Positions 1-5,654 of a DNA stretch of 11,140 bases are shown piece by piece. A model generated the notes under the pieces. It was not told the origin of the DNA. It made no database searches and saw nothing but the letters and a program-made list of their open reading frames with translations. Position 1 is the first letter of the stretch, and each line of letters opens with the position of its first letter. A program made the translations under genes and the position numbers. The DNA is from an uncultured bacterium (GTDB lineage: Bacteria; Bdellovibrionota_C; UBA2361; SZUA-149; CALKYB01): the NCBI GenBank assembly GCA_938022485.1, contig CALIEE010000049.1, positions 1 to 11,140 of the forward strand, in the 5' to 3' direction.

Positions 1-164
1 AATGCTCTAGATACTTCCTTCGAACTAGTTTTTTCATCTTGGATACTGCCAAGGTGAACAGCAAAATCCTCGATAAATATTTCAGCTACCTCAACAAAAA
101 GGTTTTCGTCTCCTCCGAGTCGGGCAAGAACATCATCAAGATCTAAGAGATTACTGTCACTCAT
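1..164 (-). CDS. HPt (histidine phosphotransfer) domain protein, N-terminal part, cut by window edge
   Basis: An ATG at 164 opens a frame that runs off the left edge, with 54 residues visible. A Shine-Dalgarno-like TTAGG lies about 8 bases upstream. The visible protein begins MSDSNLLDLDDVLARLGGDE and continues with an acidic amphipathic helix ending in VHLGSIQ. This is the usual opening of HPt domains: a 'LxRLGGDExL' first helix, then 'FxEDxxxHL' before the helix that carries the phospho-accepting histidine. That histidine (normally in HxLKG) would lie just beyond the edge, so phosphotransfer ability cannot be confirmed. HPt proteins relay phosphate between hybrid sensor kinases and response regulators in the cytoplasm. 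Whether this is a stand-alone HPt protein or the start of a longer one is not visible. A terminator lies only 14 bases upstream of the start, so it needs readthrough or a promoter inside the previous gene's 3' region. Confidence 0.7.
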   Translation of the reverse strand, partial: MSDSNLLDLDDVLARLGGDENLFVEVAEIFIEDFAVHLGSIQDEKTSSKEVSRA

Positions 165-177
165 AAATTTACCTAAG

Positions 178-199
178 AAAAAAGCCGCCCGAAGGCGGC
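178..199 (-). terminator. Intrinsic terminator of the Ala-rich lipoprotein gene
   Basis: Read on the minus strand, a perfect GC stem (GCCGCC / GGCGGC) closed by a stable TTCG tetraloop is followed directly by six T residues. This is a textbook rho-independent terminator with correct polarity for the minus-strand gene that stops at 234. It sits between that gene and the HPt gene. Confidence 0.92.
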
Positions 200-202
200 C
201 AT

Positions 203-217
203 TTTGTGATTCACAAA
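203..217. repeat. 15-bp palindrome TTTGTGA-T-TCACAAA
   Basis: Two 7-bp arms flank a single central base, immediately upstream (minus strand) of the terminator and about 40 bases upstream of the HPt start. The symmetry resembles a dimeric regulator's operator, but no specific factor can be named. The TGTGA/TCACA half-sites are too close together (1 base instead of 6) for a CRP site. Confidence 0.35.
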
Positions 218-233
218 GTGGGTAAGCACTCAA

Positions 234-1160
234 TTATTGAGGTGTAACAGCTTCCACGGCCTTATCTACCATAGCATCCGCACCACCTTTAAGAGCACCT
301 GAAGCGCCGCCAGCACCTTCGACTAACGAACCTGCCGCATCTTTGGCTTTACCAACGGCAGCATCCTTTGCTCCTTGCAACATCGAGCCAGCTTTGTCAG
401 AAGCCGCACCGGCTACATCTCCAGCCATATCTTTCGCTCCTTTGAGCATTGAGCCCGCAGCATCACCCGTGGCACCAGCCGCGTCTCCAGCCATGTTTTT
501 AGCTCCATCTACTACGGAGCCAGCTTTGTCAGACGCGGCACTAGCTGCATCGCCAGCCATATCAGTTGCTCCGGCAGCGGTGTCTTTAGCACCCTCCACC
601 ATCGAACCTGCTGTTTCAGACGCTCCGCTCACCGAGCTTTTAGCATTCTCAACCGCGGAACCTGCAACATCGCCAACAGCTCCGGCAGCATCACCTGCAG
701 TTTGAGAAACCGCTTCTGTAGCCTTACCAGCTATATCTGTTGCTCCATCAACAGCTGAACCAGCAGCGTCTAAAGTACCGCCTGCAACTGCTTTAGCTCC
801 ATCCGCTACAGCTCCTGCACCATCTCCAGCCACCTCAGCACCTTTGGCCGCTACATTCTTAGCACCCTCAGCAACAGCTCCAGCCGCATCGGCAGTAGCC
901 TTAGCCGCACCAGCAATTGCAGAACCAGTGCCACCAGCAGCATCCCCTGCGAGATCAGCTGTCTTAGCTGCTACATTTTTAGCTCCTTCTGCCACCGAGC
1001 CAGCAGCGCTACCAACTGATTCAGCAGCCTTTATAGTTTTGTCGACAATTCCACCAGTGACAGATCCAGCTTCGTTACCGCCGCTATTACAAGCACCCAG
1101 AGAAAGGGCCAGACCTGAGGCTACGAACAACACAGCAGACTTTTTGCTATAGATTTCCAT
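234..1160 (-). CDS. Repetitive Ala/Gly-rich lipoprotein, LEA-like
   Basis: The 308-residue product has a lipoprotein signal peptide: Lys6-Lys7, a hydrophobic stretch at 10-21 and lipobox LGAC with Cys24, the only cysteine. Residue +2 is Asn, so outer-membrane sorting is likely. The rest is almost entirely Ala, Gly, Asp, Lys, Val, Ser and Thr, made of degenerate units such as AGSMLKGAKDMAGD. The best copies start at residues 213, 235 and 257, exactly 22 residues apart, which is two 11-residue helical turns. This resembles group 3 LEA proteins and similar bacterial surface or stress repeat proteins. It predicts a long amphipathic or partly disordered helix facing the periplasm. No catalytic motif is seen. 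GGAG lies 12 bases before the ATG, a somewhat long spacing. The gene ends in a strong terminator, so it is probably monocistronic. A structural, desiccation- or envelope-stress role is a guess from composition only. Confidence 0.75.
   Translation of the reverse strand: MEIYSKKSAVLFVASGLALSLGACNSGGNEAGSVTGGIVDKTIKAAESVGSAAGSVAEGAKNVAAKTADLAGDAAGGTGSAIAGAAKATADAAGAVAEGAKNVAAKGAEVAGDGAGAVADGAKAVAGGTLDAAGSAVDGATDIAGKATEAVSQTAGDAAGAVGDVAGSAVENAKSSVSGASETAGSMVEGAKDTAAGATDMAGDAASAASDKAGSVVDGAKNMAGDAAGATGDAAGSMLKGAKDMAGDVAGAASDKAGSMLQGAKDAAVGKAKDAAGSLVEGAGGASGALKGGADAMVDKAVEAVTPQ
327..524 (-). repeat. Three tandem degenerate 66-bp units inside the Ala-rich lipoprotein gene
   Basis: Residues 213-278 are three 22-residue units, each starting AGS[VM][VL]. 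At DNA level the 16-mer GAGCCAGCTTTGTCAG occurs at 385-400 and 517-532, a 132-base (2 x 66) offset. Codons differ between copies, so these are old or diverging duplications rather than fresh slippage. Confidence 0.65.
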
Positions 1161-1230
1161 TCTAATTTAATACTCCAAAAATTAACGTATAAAGAATTGA
1201 TTAAAAAATTTGAGCGCACCTGGCTCATCA

Positions 1231-1249
1231 AGACGTCTATATACGTCTA
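1231..1249. promoter_or_regulatory. Tandem ACGTCTA repeats with dyad symmetry upstream of the Ala-rich lipoprotein gene
   Basis: ACGTCTA occurs at 1233-1239 and again at 1243-1249, a 10-base period that puts both copies on the same DNA face. The same stretch holds an inverted repeat, AGACGT (1231-1236) and ACGTCT (1243-1248). It lies about 70 bases upstream of the minus-strand lipoprotein start, inside the 274-bp divergent spacer, so it could be a regulator site. No promoter consensus pair could be fixed with confidence for either divergent gene. Confidence 0.35.
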
Positions 1250-1357
1250 AGCTTAAGGTATACCCGTACGGCTTAGGGAGTTTCCAGTTATATCGGGAAA
1301 AAGTCCACAATAGTTAGAAGTTGCAGGCTCTTTTTGAGATAAGATTAGTGGGGAATT

Positions 1358-1381
1358 GAGCTTTGGAAGCTCCAAATTTGG
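1358..1381 (+). repeat. Three overlapping palindromes in the mlaA leader
   Basis: Within 24 bases lie three overlapping symmetries. They are GAGCTT-TGG-AAGCTC (1358-1372), TTTGGA-AGC-TCCAAA (1362-1376) and the perfect palindrome CCAAATTTGG (1372-1381). They share bases, so the RNA hairpins would be mutually exclusive. The position, 54-77 bases before the mlaA ATG, fits either an operator or a switching leader hairpin. Confidence 0.4.
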
Positions 1382-1434
1382 TTGCTCAAGCGGAGTAATT
1401 CGGTTTAGAGAGGTAATTAGCTTTTGGAGTGCAT

Positions 1435-2193
1435 ATGAAATTTAAAATTATTACACTGTTGTTCTCTATTGCCCTTGTGGCTTTCCCCGCTCAAGCACAG
1501 GAGGTTTCTGATCCTTTTGAGTCTGTTAATCGAAAAGTATTTTGGTTCAATAACGTCCTGGACAACTACATCCTCGAGCCCGTTTCCAAAGCTTACACCT
1601 GGACACTCCCTAAACCTGTTCGTAGCTCAGTGAGAAATTTTTTTTCGAATTTAGAATATCCAATTCACCTTGTTAGCAACCTGTCCCAAGGTAAGCTCGA
1701 TCAAGTTGGAAATGATACGGGGCGTTTTTTAATTAACTCTACTTTTGGAATTGTTGGCCTGTTTGATGTCGCTGAAAAAGTTGGGTTTGAATATCATGAA
1801 GAAGATTTTGGCACTGCGCTTGGACATTGGGGAGTAGATGGTGGCCCTTATCTTATGCTCCCCTTGCTTGGGCCTTCAAATGTTAGAGATCTCACCGGCA
1901 CAGTTGTAGACTACTTTCTTCACCCTTTGAATTGGGCAAAGCTAGACTCAAGTCTATCTGATGACGTAGACTACAGTTTGATTGGAGTTAGTGTTGTGGA
2001 GGTAGTTGACACCAGATCTTCTCTCCAACAAGCTATTGAAGCAGCCAAAGAAGCATCGGTCGATTACTACTCATTCGTCAAAAATGCTCATCATCAACGT
2101 AGGCAAGGAATCATCTATGATGGCTTGCCTCCTGAGGCTGAATGGGACGATGAAGATGAAGACTGGGAAGACGATGATTGGGATGATGAGTAG
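1435..2193 (+). CDS. mlaA: MlaA/VacJ-family outer-membrane lipid asymmetry protein
   Basis: MlaA (VacJ) works in the outer membrane with porins. It removes mislocalised phospholipids from the outer leaflet and passes them to periplasmic MlaC and the inner-membrane MlaFEDB transporter. The 252-residue product shows the family opening DPFESVNRKVFWFN (residues 27-40), then NDTGRFLINSTFGIVGLFD and the Gly-rich GTALGHWGV..GPYLMLPLLGPS segment. I start at the ATG at 1435, because GGAG at 1426-1429 is 5 bases upstream. The GTG at 1429 two codons earlier overlaps that site. The signal peptide ends AQA|QE near residue 21 and has no lipobox cysteine, unlike E. coli MlaA, so it should be a type I-processed, non-lipidated protein. 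The C-terminus is an unusual acidic tail (about residues 235-252, nearly all Asp/Glu/Trp). No other mla genes are in the window. Confidence 0.9.
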   Translation: MKFKIITLLFSIALVAFPAQAQEVSDPFESVNRKVFWFNNVLDNYILEPVSKAYTWTLPKPVRSSVRNFFSNLEYPIHLVSNLSQGKLDQVGNDTGRFLINSTFGIVGLFDVAEKVGFEYHEEDFGTALGHWGVDGGPYLMLPLLGPSNVRDLTGTVVDYFLHPLNWAKLDSSLSDDVDYSLIGVSVVEVVDTRSSLQQAIEAAKEASVDYYSFVKNAHHQRRQGIIYDGLPPEAEWDDEDEDWEDDDWDDE

Positions 2194-2247
2194 CTCTTAG
2201 GCTCCTCCTCCTCCCTCAGCTCCTTCGTGCTGCTGCCTCTAGGCTTA

Positions 2248-2275
2248 TTGACGAGAGTAAGATAACTGCTAAACT
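2248..2275 (+). promoter_or_regulatory. Candidate sigma70 promoter for the reductase-OsmC operon
   Basis: TTGACG (2248-2253, 5 of 6 matches to the -35 box) and TAAACT (2270-2275, 4 of 6 to the -10 box) are separated by 16 bases. Transcription would start near 2282, giving a leader of about 140 bases that contains the 2378-2406 hairpin. It was found by eye only; the rest of the 226-bp spacer shows a short pyrimidine tract near 2204-2217. Confidence 0.35.
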
Positions 2276-2377
2276 CCCCCAGCATTTTAAAACGTAAGCA
2301 TCCAGCCAGCTTTCTCGTCGTTGCTGATCAGGCTCGACAAGAACTATCTGAATGTTTGCTTGAAGAGATAATAACCT

Positions 2378-2406
2378 GTTCAGTCCGAGTGTAGTTCGGC
2401 TTGAAC
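2378..2406 (+). repeat. Hairpin-forming inverted repeat just upstream of the reductase start
   Basis: GTTCAGTCCGA (2378-2388) pairs with TCGGCTTGAAC (2396-2406) at 10 of 11 positions, counting one G-U pair, around a 7-base loop. It ends 13 bases before the ATG at 2420. No Shine-Dalgarno sequence lies between, so the element could be a regulator site or an RNA structure that affects translation. Confidence 0.5.
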
Positions 2407-2419
2407 CCCATTAGAATAA

Positions 2420-3223
2420 ATGATGAGCAGATACGCTAAAAACGCCACCATAGTTTATCGTGAAGACATCAATAAAGAGCTTTCAATTATCAGGATCAAA
2501 CCTGACGAGGGTGAAGTAGCAGAATTCAAGCCGGGGCAGTACGCTGAATTAGCTGTACCAACTCCCGAACAAGAGAACCCTCAAGAAGGTGTAAAGCCAG
2601 AGAAGTTACTTAGAAGATCATATTCAATTGCCTCCAATCCCTCAGTAAAGGATGCTCTTGAATTCTATGTAGTCCTTGTCCCTGAAGGCGCTCTAACTCC
2701 AAAACTTTGGGATCTTAAAGAAGGTGACCGCTTGTGGCTCGGACCAAAGGTAAAAGGTAAGTTCACCCTAGATGGCCTGCCAGAAGATAAAGATTTCATT
2801 ATGGTTGCGACTGGTACAGGGCTTGCTCCTTTTCTTTCAATGTATAAGGAGTTCAGAAAATCGAATAAATGGAACAAGTATGTTCTAATCCACGGTGTAA
2901 GAATTGCTGACGACCTAGGTTATAAAAAAGAGTTAGAACAATTCGCTGAAGAAGATCCTAACTTTGTTTATGTACCAATGTGCACGAGAGAACCCGAGGG
3001 TTCTGCCTGGCAGGGGCCCAGAGGAAGAGTAAATATATTGTTCGAAACTGCTGAAGCTTTTGAAAACAAAACTGGTGTTCCCTTATCCTCAGATAGCACT
3101 CACGTCTTTTTATGTGGCAACCCGGCCATGATTGATACTGTTCAAGAGTCTCTTGAGGCAAAGGGCTTTACCCAACACAGTAAAAAGAATCCTGGTAATA
3201 TCCATTTTGAAAGATACTGGTAA
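2420..3223 (+). CDS. fpr: Ferredoxin/flavodoxin-NADP+ reductase
   Basis: This FAD enzyme (EC 1.18.1.2 type) exchanges electrons between NADPH and ferredoxin or flavodoxin in the cytoplasm. It feeds Fe-S assembly, reductive biosynthesis and oxidative-stress defence. The 267 residues match the bacterial family in length. An N-terminal FAD barrel carries RRSYSIAS (residues 65-72, the flavin-binding RxYS motif). The NADP domain carries GTGLAPFLSM (132-141), HGVR (158-161) and CGNPAMI (232-238). The C-terminus HFERYW has a terminal aromatic pair as in E. coli-type Fpr. An in-frame TAA sits directly before the ATG at 2420, so the start must be there or at the ATG at 2423. No clear ribosome-binding site is visible. 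It is followed after 2 bases by the OsmC gene, so the two are almost certainly co-transcribed. Confidence 0.93.
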   Translation: MMSRYAKNATIVYREDINKELSIIRIKPDEGEVAEFKPGQYAELAVPTPEQENPQEGVKPEKLLRRSYSIASNPSVKDALEFYVVLVPEGALTPKLWDLKEGDRLWLGPKVKGKFTLDGLPEDKDFIMVATGTGLAPFLSMYKEFRKSNKWNKYVLIHGVRIADDLGYKKELEQFAEEDPNFVYVPMCTREPEGSAWQGPRGRVNILFETAEAFENKTGVPLSSDSTHVFLCGNPAMIDTVQESLEAKGFTQHSKKNPGNIHFERYW

Positions 3224-3225
3224 AC

Positions 3226-3636
3226 ATGTCTGTAAAGATCAGTGCTAAGTACTTGGGCGAAAAACGTGTTGAAATAAAGCACGGCCCCTCTGGCACTAGC
3301 TTAATCACCGATGCGCCAGTGGATAATAACGGTAAAGGAGAATCCTTTTCCCCAACCGACTTAGTGGCCTCTGCCCTTGGAGCCTGTGCAATGACAATTA
3401 TGGGTATAGTAGCCGAAAAGGATGAGATTGACCTTAGCGGTATGGAAATGACCGTAGAGAAATCTATGTCAGCTAGTCCAAGACGAATTGCATCTCTGCC
3501 AGTAAGTATTAATATGCCTTCAGGACTGAGTTCCGAAAGTCGGAAAAAACTCGAAGCTGCTGCCAGGGCATGCCCTGTTCATAAATCATTAGCTAGCGAA
3601 GTTGAAGCTTCCTTAAAGTTCAACTATCCAGATTAA
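3226..3636 (+). CDS. OsmC/Ohr-family protein
   Basis: OsmC/Ohr proteins are small homodimeric thiol peroxidases that reduce organic or fatty-acid hydroperoxides using two conserved cysteines. The 136-residue product has the diagnostic SPTDLVASALGACAM segment with Cys54 and ACPVHKSL with Cys116, so both redox cysteines are present. It is shorter than classical OsmC and fits the OsmC-like group whose substrate is less well known. It starts 2 bases after the reductase stop with no good ribosome-binding site of its own, which points to translational coupling. Pairing with an NADPH:ferredoxin reductase suggests a shared redox-stress function, but reduction of this protein by that enzyme is not established. 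The gene runs convergently into the metallopeptidase lipoprotein gene. Confidence 0.88.
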   Translation: MSVKISAKYLGEKRVEIKHGPSGTSLITDAPVDNNGKGESFSPTDLVASALGACAMTIMGIVAEKDEIDLSGMEMTVEKSMSASPRRIASLPVSINMPSGLSSESRKKLEAAARACPVHKSLASEVEASLKFNYPD

Positions 3637-3639
3637 GCC

Positions 3640-3658
3640 GGCCGGATTAGCACCGGCC
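3640..3658. terminator. Hairpin between convergent genes, possible bidirectional terminator
   Basis: GGCCGG (3640-3645) and CCGGCC (3653-3658) form a perfect 6-bp GC stem around a 7-base loop. It begins 3 bases after the OsmC stop and lies 15 bases beyond the stop of the convergent gene. Neither strand has a clear T tract after it, so it is a weak or rho-assisted terminator at best. Confidence 0.45.
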
Positions 3659-3672
3659 ATATTGGAGCTGCC

Positions 3673-4896
3673 CTAGCTGGGCTCAACTAGCTCTGAACCG
3701 ATCACCTCTACTCTGACTTGCAAACCTTCTATTTCAAGTTCCACCGATAGATTATCCAACTGGAAGGCTATTTTTTTATCTAAGATTCCAACCTGTTTCC
3801 TCTGGCCAGCCTTTAAAGCTAGAACTTTCGCCCAGGCCTGATAAAACTCAGTGGCATCTTTCTTACTATGCCAATGACTACGAAAATCTAACTTAAAATG
3901 CTTCCCTTCCTGATAAATCCAAGCTCTGTCAGCCGCCCAACCAGCAGCAGCAACTTTGGCTGGAGAAAAACCGGCGTCAGGCGCCAAAAGAGAAAATAAA
4001 GCATACTCCCCCAAGACTGCTGTATAAATCCAACCCTCCTCCGCTAAGTATGGCGGCAAGTCCAAGCTAACGCTTGATTCCTGCACAAAGCGAGATAGAT
4101 AAAGTTCAGGGTGCAAAATTTCTGCTGTGCTAAGTGGAGGTCTACTAAAGAGCACGTCGAAGTCGAACGTAGGATCATTTTCTCTTAATCCACAAAAAAA
4201 TCTCACACCATGGGAGTAAGGAAAACCCGCCATCAGCCTGAGAAAGGGGGGGAAGTCTTTATAATCTGTATCTAAAAAAATAATCTCGGCATTAGCTAAG
4301 GAAATATTCTTCCCATGCCAACGACAGTTAAACTCTGAATCAAGGGCTTCCAAGGTTCGAAGAGCATCGCCCTCAAAAACTGCCTGACGTGCCATAAGGG
4401 AATCACTAGCTATGCCTTTAGGGAGCAAACTAGACAAATCGAAGTTTTGATCTTGAAGAGCATGAACCAATTCATGATAAATAGAGGACCTCTTACTTTC
4501 ATTCAGACCACTCTCACTTAAAGCAAAATAATCGTCCTCAATATGATAGAAACCCTTGATGGTCTCCCTATAACCACTCAGTAAGCCTTCAACATAATTG
4601 TAGTCGGTCGGTATTCCACCGATGAGTTTATACAGTAACTCCTCATTCTGGAGTTCCTCCGGTGTGTTTTTCTTAAAGATCTCTGATTTAAGCTCTTTAA
4701 CTATTTCGGCAGGTTTAAGGTAACGACAACTCACAGGGCCTCTAAAATTAAGCCCTCTGGCTTGCTCAATTTCTCGCATTTGCTCTTTCTCTAACTGACA
4801 AGGATTAGAAGAGGCCATAGAGCAGCCTAGAAATAGTCCTAATGAGGCCAGGAGAAATAAATTCATTAGTCTTTTCAAGTTCTTACAGGCATCCAT
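3673..4896 (-). CDS. Lipoprotein with HExxH zinc-metallopeptidase motif
   Basis: The 407-residue product has a lipoprotein signal (Lys5, Lys8, Arg9, a hydrophobic core at 11-23, then LFLGC with Cys25). At 141-150 it carries HELVHALQDQ, in which HELVH supplies two zinc-ligand histidines and a catalytic Glu. About 30 residues on, EGDA (Glu175) is the likely third ligand, giving a gluzincin arrangement. The HELxHALQDQ...EGDA pattern is known from uncharacterised bacterial putative metallopeptidases; physiological substrates are not known to me. The C-terminal 230 residues are unrecognised. Export and lipidation place it in the periplasm, probably at the outer membrane. ATG at 4896 is chosen because it retains the positively charged signal-peptide start. 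The ATG at residue 11 would remove it, but neither has a good ribosome-binding site. It is transcribed divergently from the gene at 4993. Confidence 0.75.
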   Translation of the reverse strand: MDACKNLKRLMNLFLLASLGLFLGCSMASSNPCQLEKEQMREIEQARGLNFRGPVSCRYLKPAEIVKELKSEIFKKNTPEELQNEELLYKLIGGIPTDYNYVEGLLSGYRETIKGFYHIEDDYFALSESGLNESKRSSIYHELVHALQDQNFDLSSLLPKGIASDSLMARQAVFEGDALRTLEALDSEFNCRWHGKNISLANAEIIFLDTDYKDFPPFLRLMAGFPYSHGVRFFCGLRENDPTFDFDVLFSRPPLSTAEILHPELYLSRFVQESSVSLDLPPYLAEEGWIYTAVLGEYALFSLLAPDAGFSPAKVAAAGWAADRAWIYQEGKHFKLDFRSHWHSKKDATEFYQAWAKVLALKAGQRKQVGILDKKIAFQLDNLSVELEIEGLQVRVEVIGSELVEPS

Positions 4897-4925
4897 GAAG
4901 CAGTTAGGGCAGAATTACAGACATG

Positions 4926-4933
4926 AGTATAAG
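4926..4933. promoter_or_regulatory. Overlapping divergent -10-like boxes
   Basis: On the minus strand TATACT (4931-4926) lies 30 bases before the metallopeptidase start. On the plus strand TATAAG (4928-4933) lies 60 bases before the ATG at 4993. The two overlap, so polymerase could occupy only one at a time. Matching -35 boxes are poor on both strands, so this is tentative. Confidence 0.25.
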
Positions 4934-4992
4934 CAATCCATAGCACAACCACGTGCCTATGAAATTGAAGAAAAGTTTACGGAGGTAGGGCA

Positions 4993-5385
4993 ATGAAGCC
5001 AACAAATACAACAACTAGTAATATCCCCAAGGGATTTGCCGGTATGAGTAGAGATAATATGATAACTGCAGTGTTCTCATCACTTCATGGTCTAGAGAAG
5101 TGTGTTGAATCTAGTCAAAAAATGTTTTCAGGAGAGCTTGCTGGTAGCATTATTGTTGAGCGTTCTTTGAACCAGCAAAAAAAAGTAATAGTCCAAATGA
5201 GACGTACGGCCAACAAACTACAAATCCAACTTGCCCAAGAAAACTGGGCTGAAGTCGTTCGGTCACTACAAATATTCTACGGTCTAAGACAAATAGTACG
5301 TCCTGAGATTATGGCCACATTTCAATCTCTTGCGAACAAAGAGCTCAAACTTTCAGCAATGACTGAAGATACAGTAATTCACTAA
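4993..5385 (+). CDS. Hypothetical 130-aa helical protein
   Basis: I do not recognise this protein. It has an excellent ribosome-binding site, GGAGGT at 4981-4986, six bases before the ATG, so it is a real gene. The product has no signal peptide or membrane segment and should be cytoplasmic. After a Thr/Asn-rich start (residues 1-15) the rest looks all-helical, with one cysteine (Cys37) and a basic central segment (QQKKVIVQMRRTANKLQ). The hydrophobic spacing and size recall small helical chaperones or adaptor proteins such as those of flagellar or secretion systems, but no motif supports that. It stands alone, divergent from the metallopeptidase lipoprotein and followed by a perfect inverted repeat. 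Confidence 0.8.
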   Translation: MKPTNTTTSNIPKGFAGMSRDNMITAVFSSLHGLEKCVESSQKMFSGELAGSIIVERSLNQQKKVIVQMRRTANKLQIQLAQENWAEVVRSLQIFYGLRQIVRPEIMATFQSLANKELKLSAMTEDTVIH

Positions 5386-5406
5386 CAATTCCCAAAATAA
5401 AGAATG

Positions 5407-5444
5407 CCTTTTTGTTGACCCTCAGAACTGGGTCAACAAAAAGG
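5407..5444. repeat. Perfect 15-bp inverted repeat, probable transcription stop
   Basis: CCTTTTTGTTGACCC (5407-5421) and GGGTCAACAAAAAGG (5430-5444) pair at every position around an 8-base loop. It begins 21 bases after the stop of the 130-aa gene. As a terminator it is unusual: T's precede and A's follow the GC core on both strands, the reverse of the normal polarity. The plus strand does continue with a T-rich stretch (TTGGTTTT, 5445-5452) that could serve as the release tract. Confidence 0.6.
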
Positions 5445-5586
5445 TTGGTTTTCAACACCCTGCAAATACTTCTTACCCCAATCTAGGCTGCCTGCTTGCT
5501 CGCTTGTGCCTAATTTAACTGAGACGCGGTATATCCGTTGAGAGACTATTTCAGATAAATCGCTAGATCTGAAGAGCTCCTAGCCC

Positions 5587-5592
5587 TATAAT
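5587..5592 (+). promoter_or_regulatory. Candidate -10 box for the serine protease gene
   Basis: A perfect TATAAT sits 62 bases before the ATG at 5655, giving a predicted leader of roughly 55 bases. There is no recognisable -35 box at 16-18 bases and no extended -10 TG, so an activator may be needed. The remainder of the 269-bp spacer (5386-5654) shows only the inverted repeat described above. Confidence 0.4.
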
Positions 5593-5654
5593 ACCTCTTT
5601 CCAATGTGTGATTCTTATTTGTAAATCTAAAAACTTTTATTGGCCTACCGAACC

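Noticed and set aside
91..104. 14-base match TCAACAAAAAGGTT shared with 5433-5446
   Set aside because: One copy is inside the HPt coding sequence and a match of this length is plausible by chance in 11 kb; no wider similarity surrounds it.
203..217. CRP binding site
   Set aside because: TGTGA and TCACA are separated by one base, not the six needed for CRP.
327..524. CRISPR array or non-coding satellite
   Set aside because: The repeats are contiguous, degenerate, in frame and code for the lipoprotein; there are no unique spacers.
343..1152. Two long plus-strand open frames (343-705 and 844-1152) opposite the Ala-rich lipoprotein
   Set aside because: They arise because GC-rich Ala/Gly repeats leave the complementary frame open; there is no ribosome-binding site or signal, and the minus strand has a proper lipoprotein signal and terminator.
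1429..1434. GTG start two codons upstream for mlaA
   Set aside because: It overlaps the GGAG ribosome-binding site that is correctly spaced for the ATG at 1435.
5640..5654. TTG start for the serine protease lipoprotein
   Set aside because: It has no ribosome-binding site, and the ATG at 5655 yields a more standard lipoprotein signal peptide.
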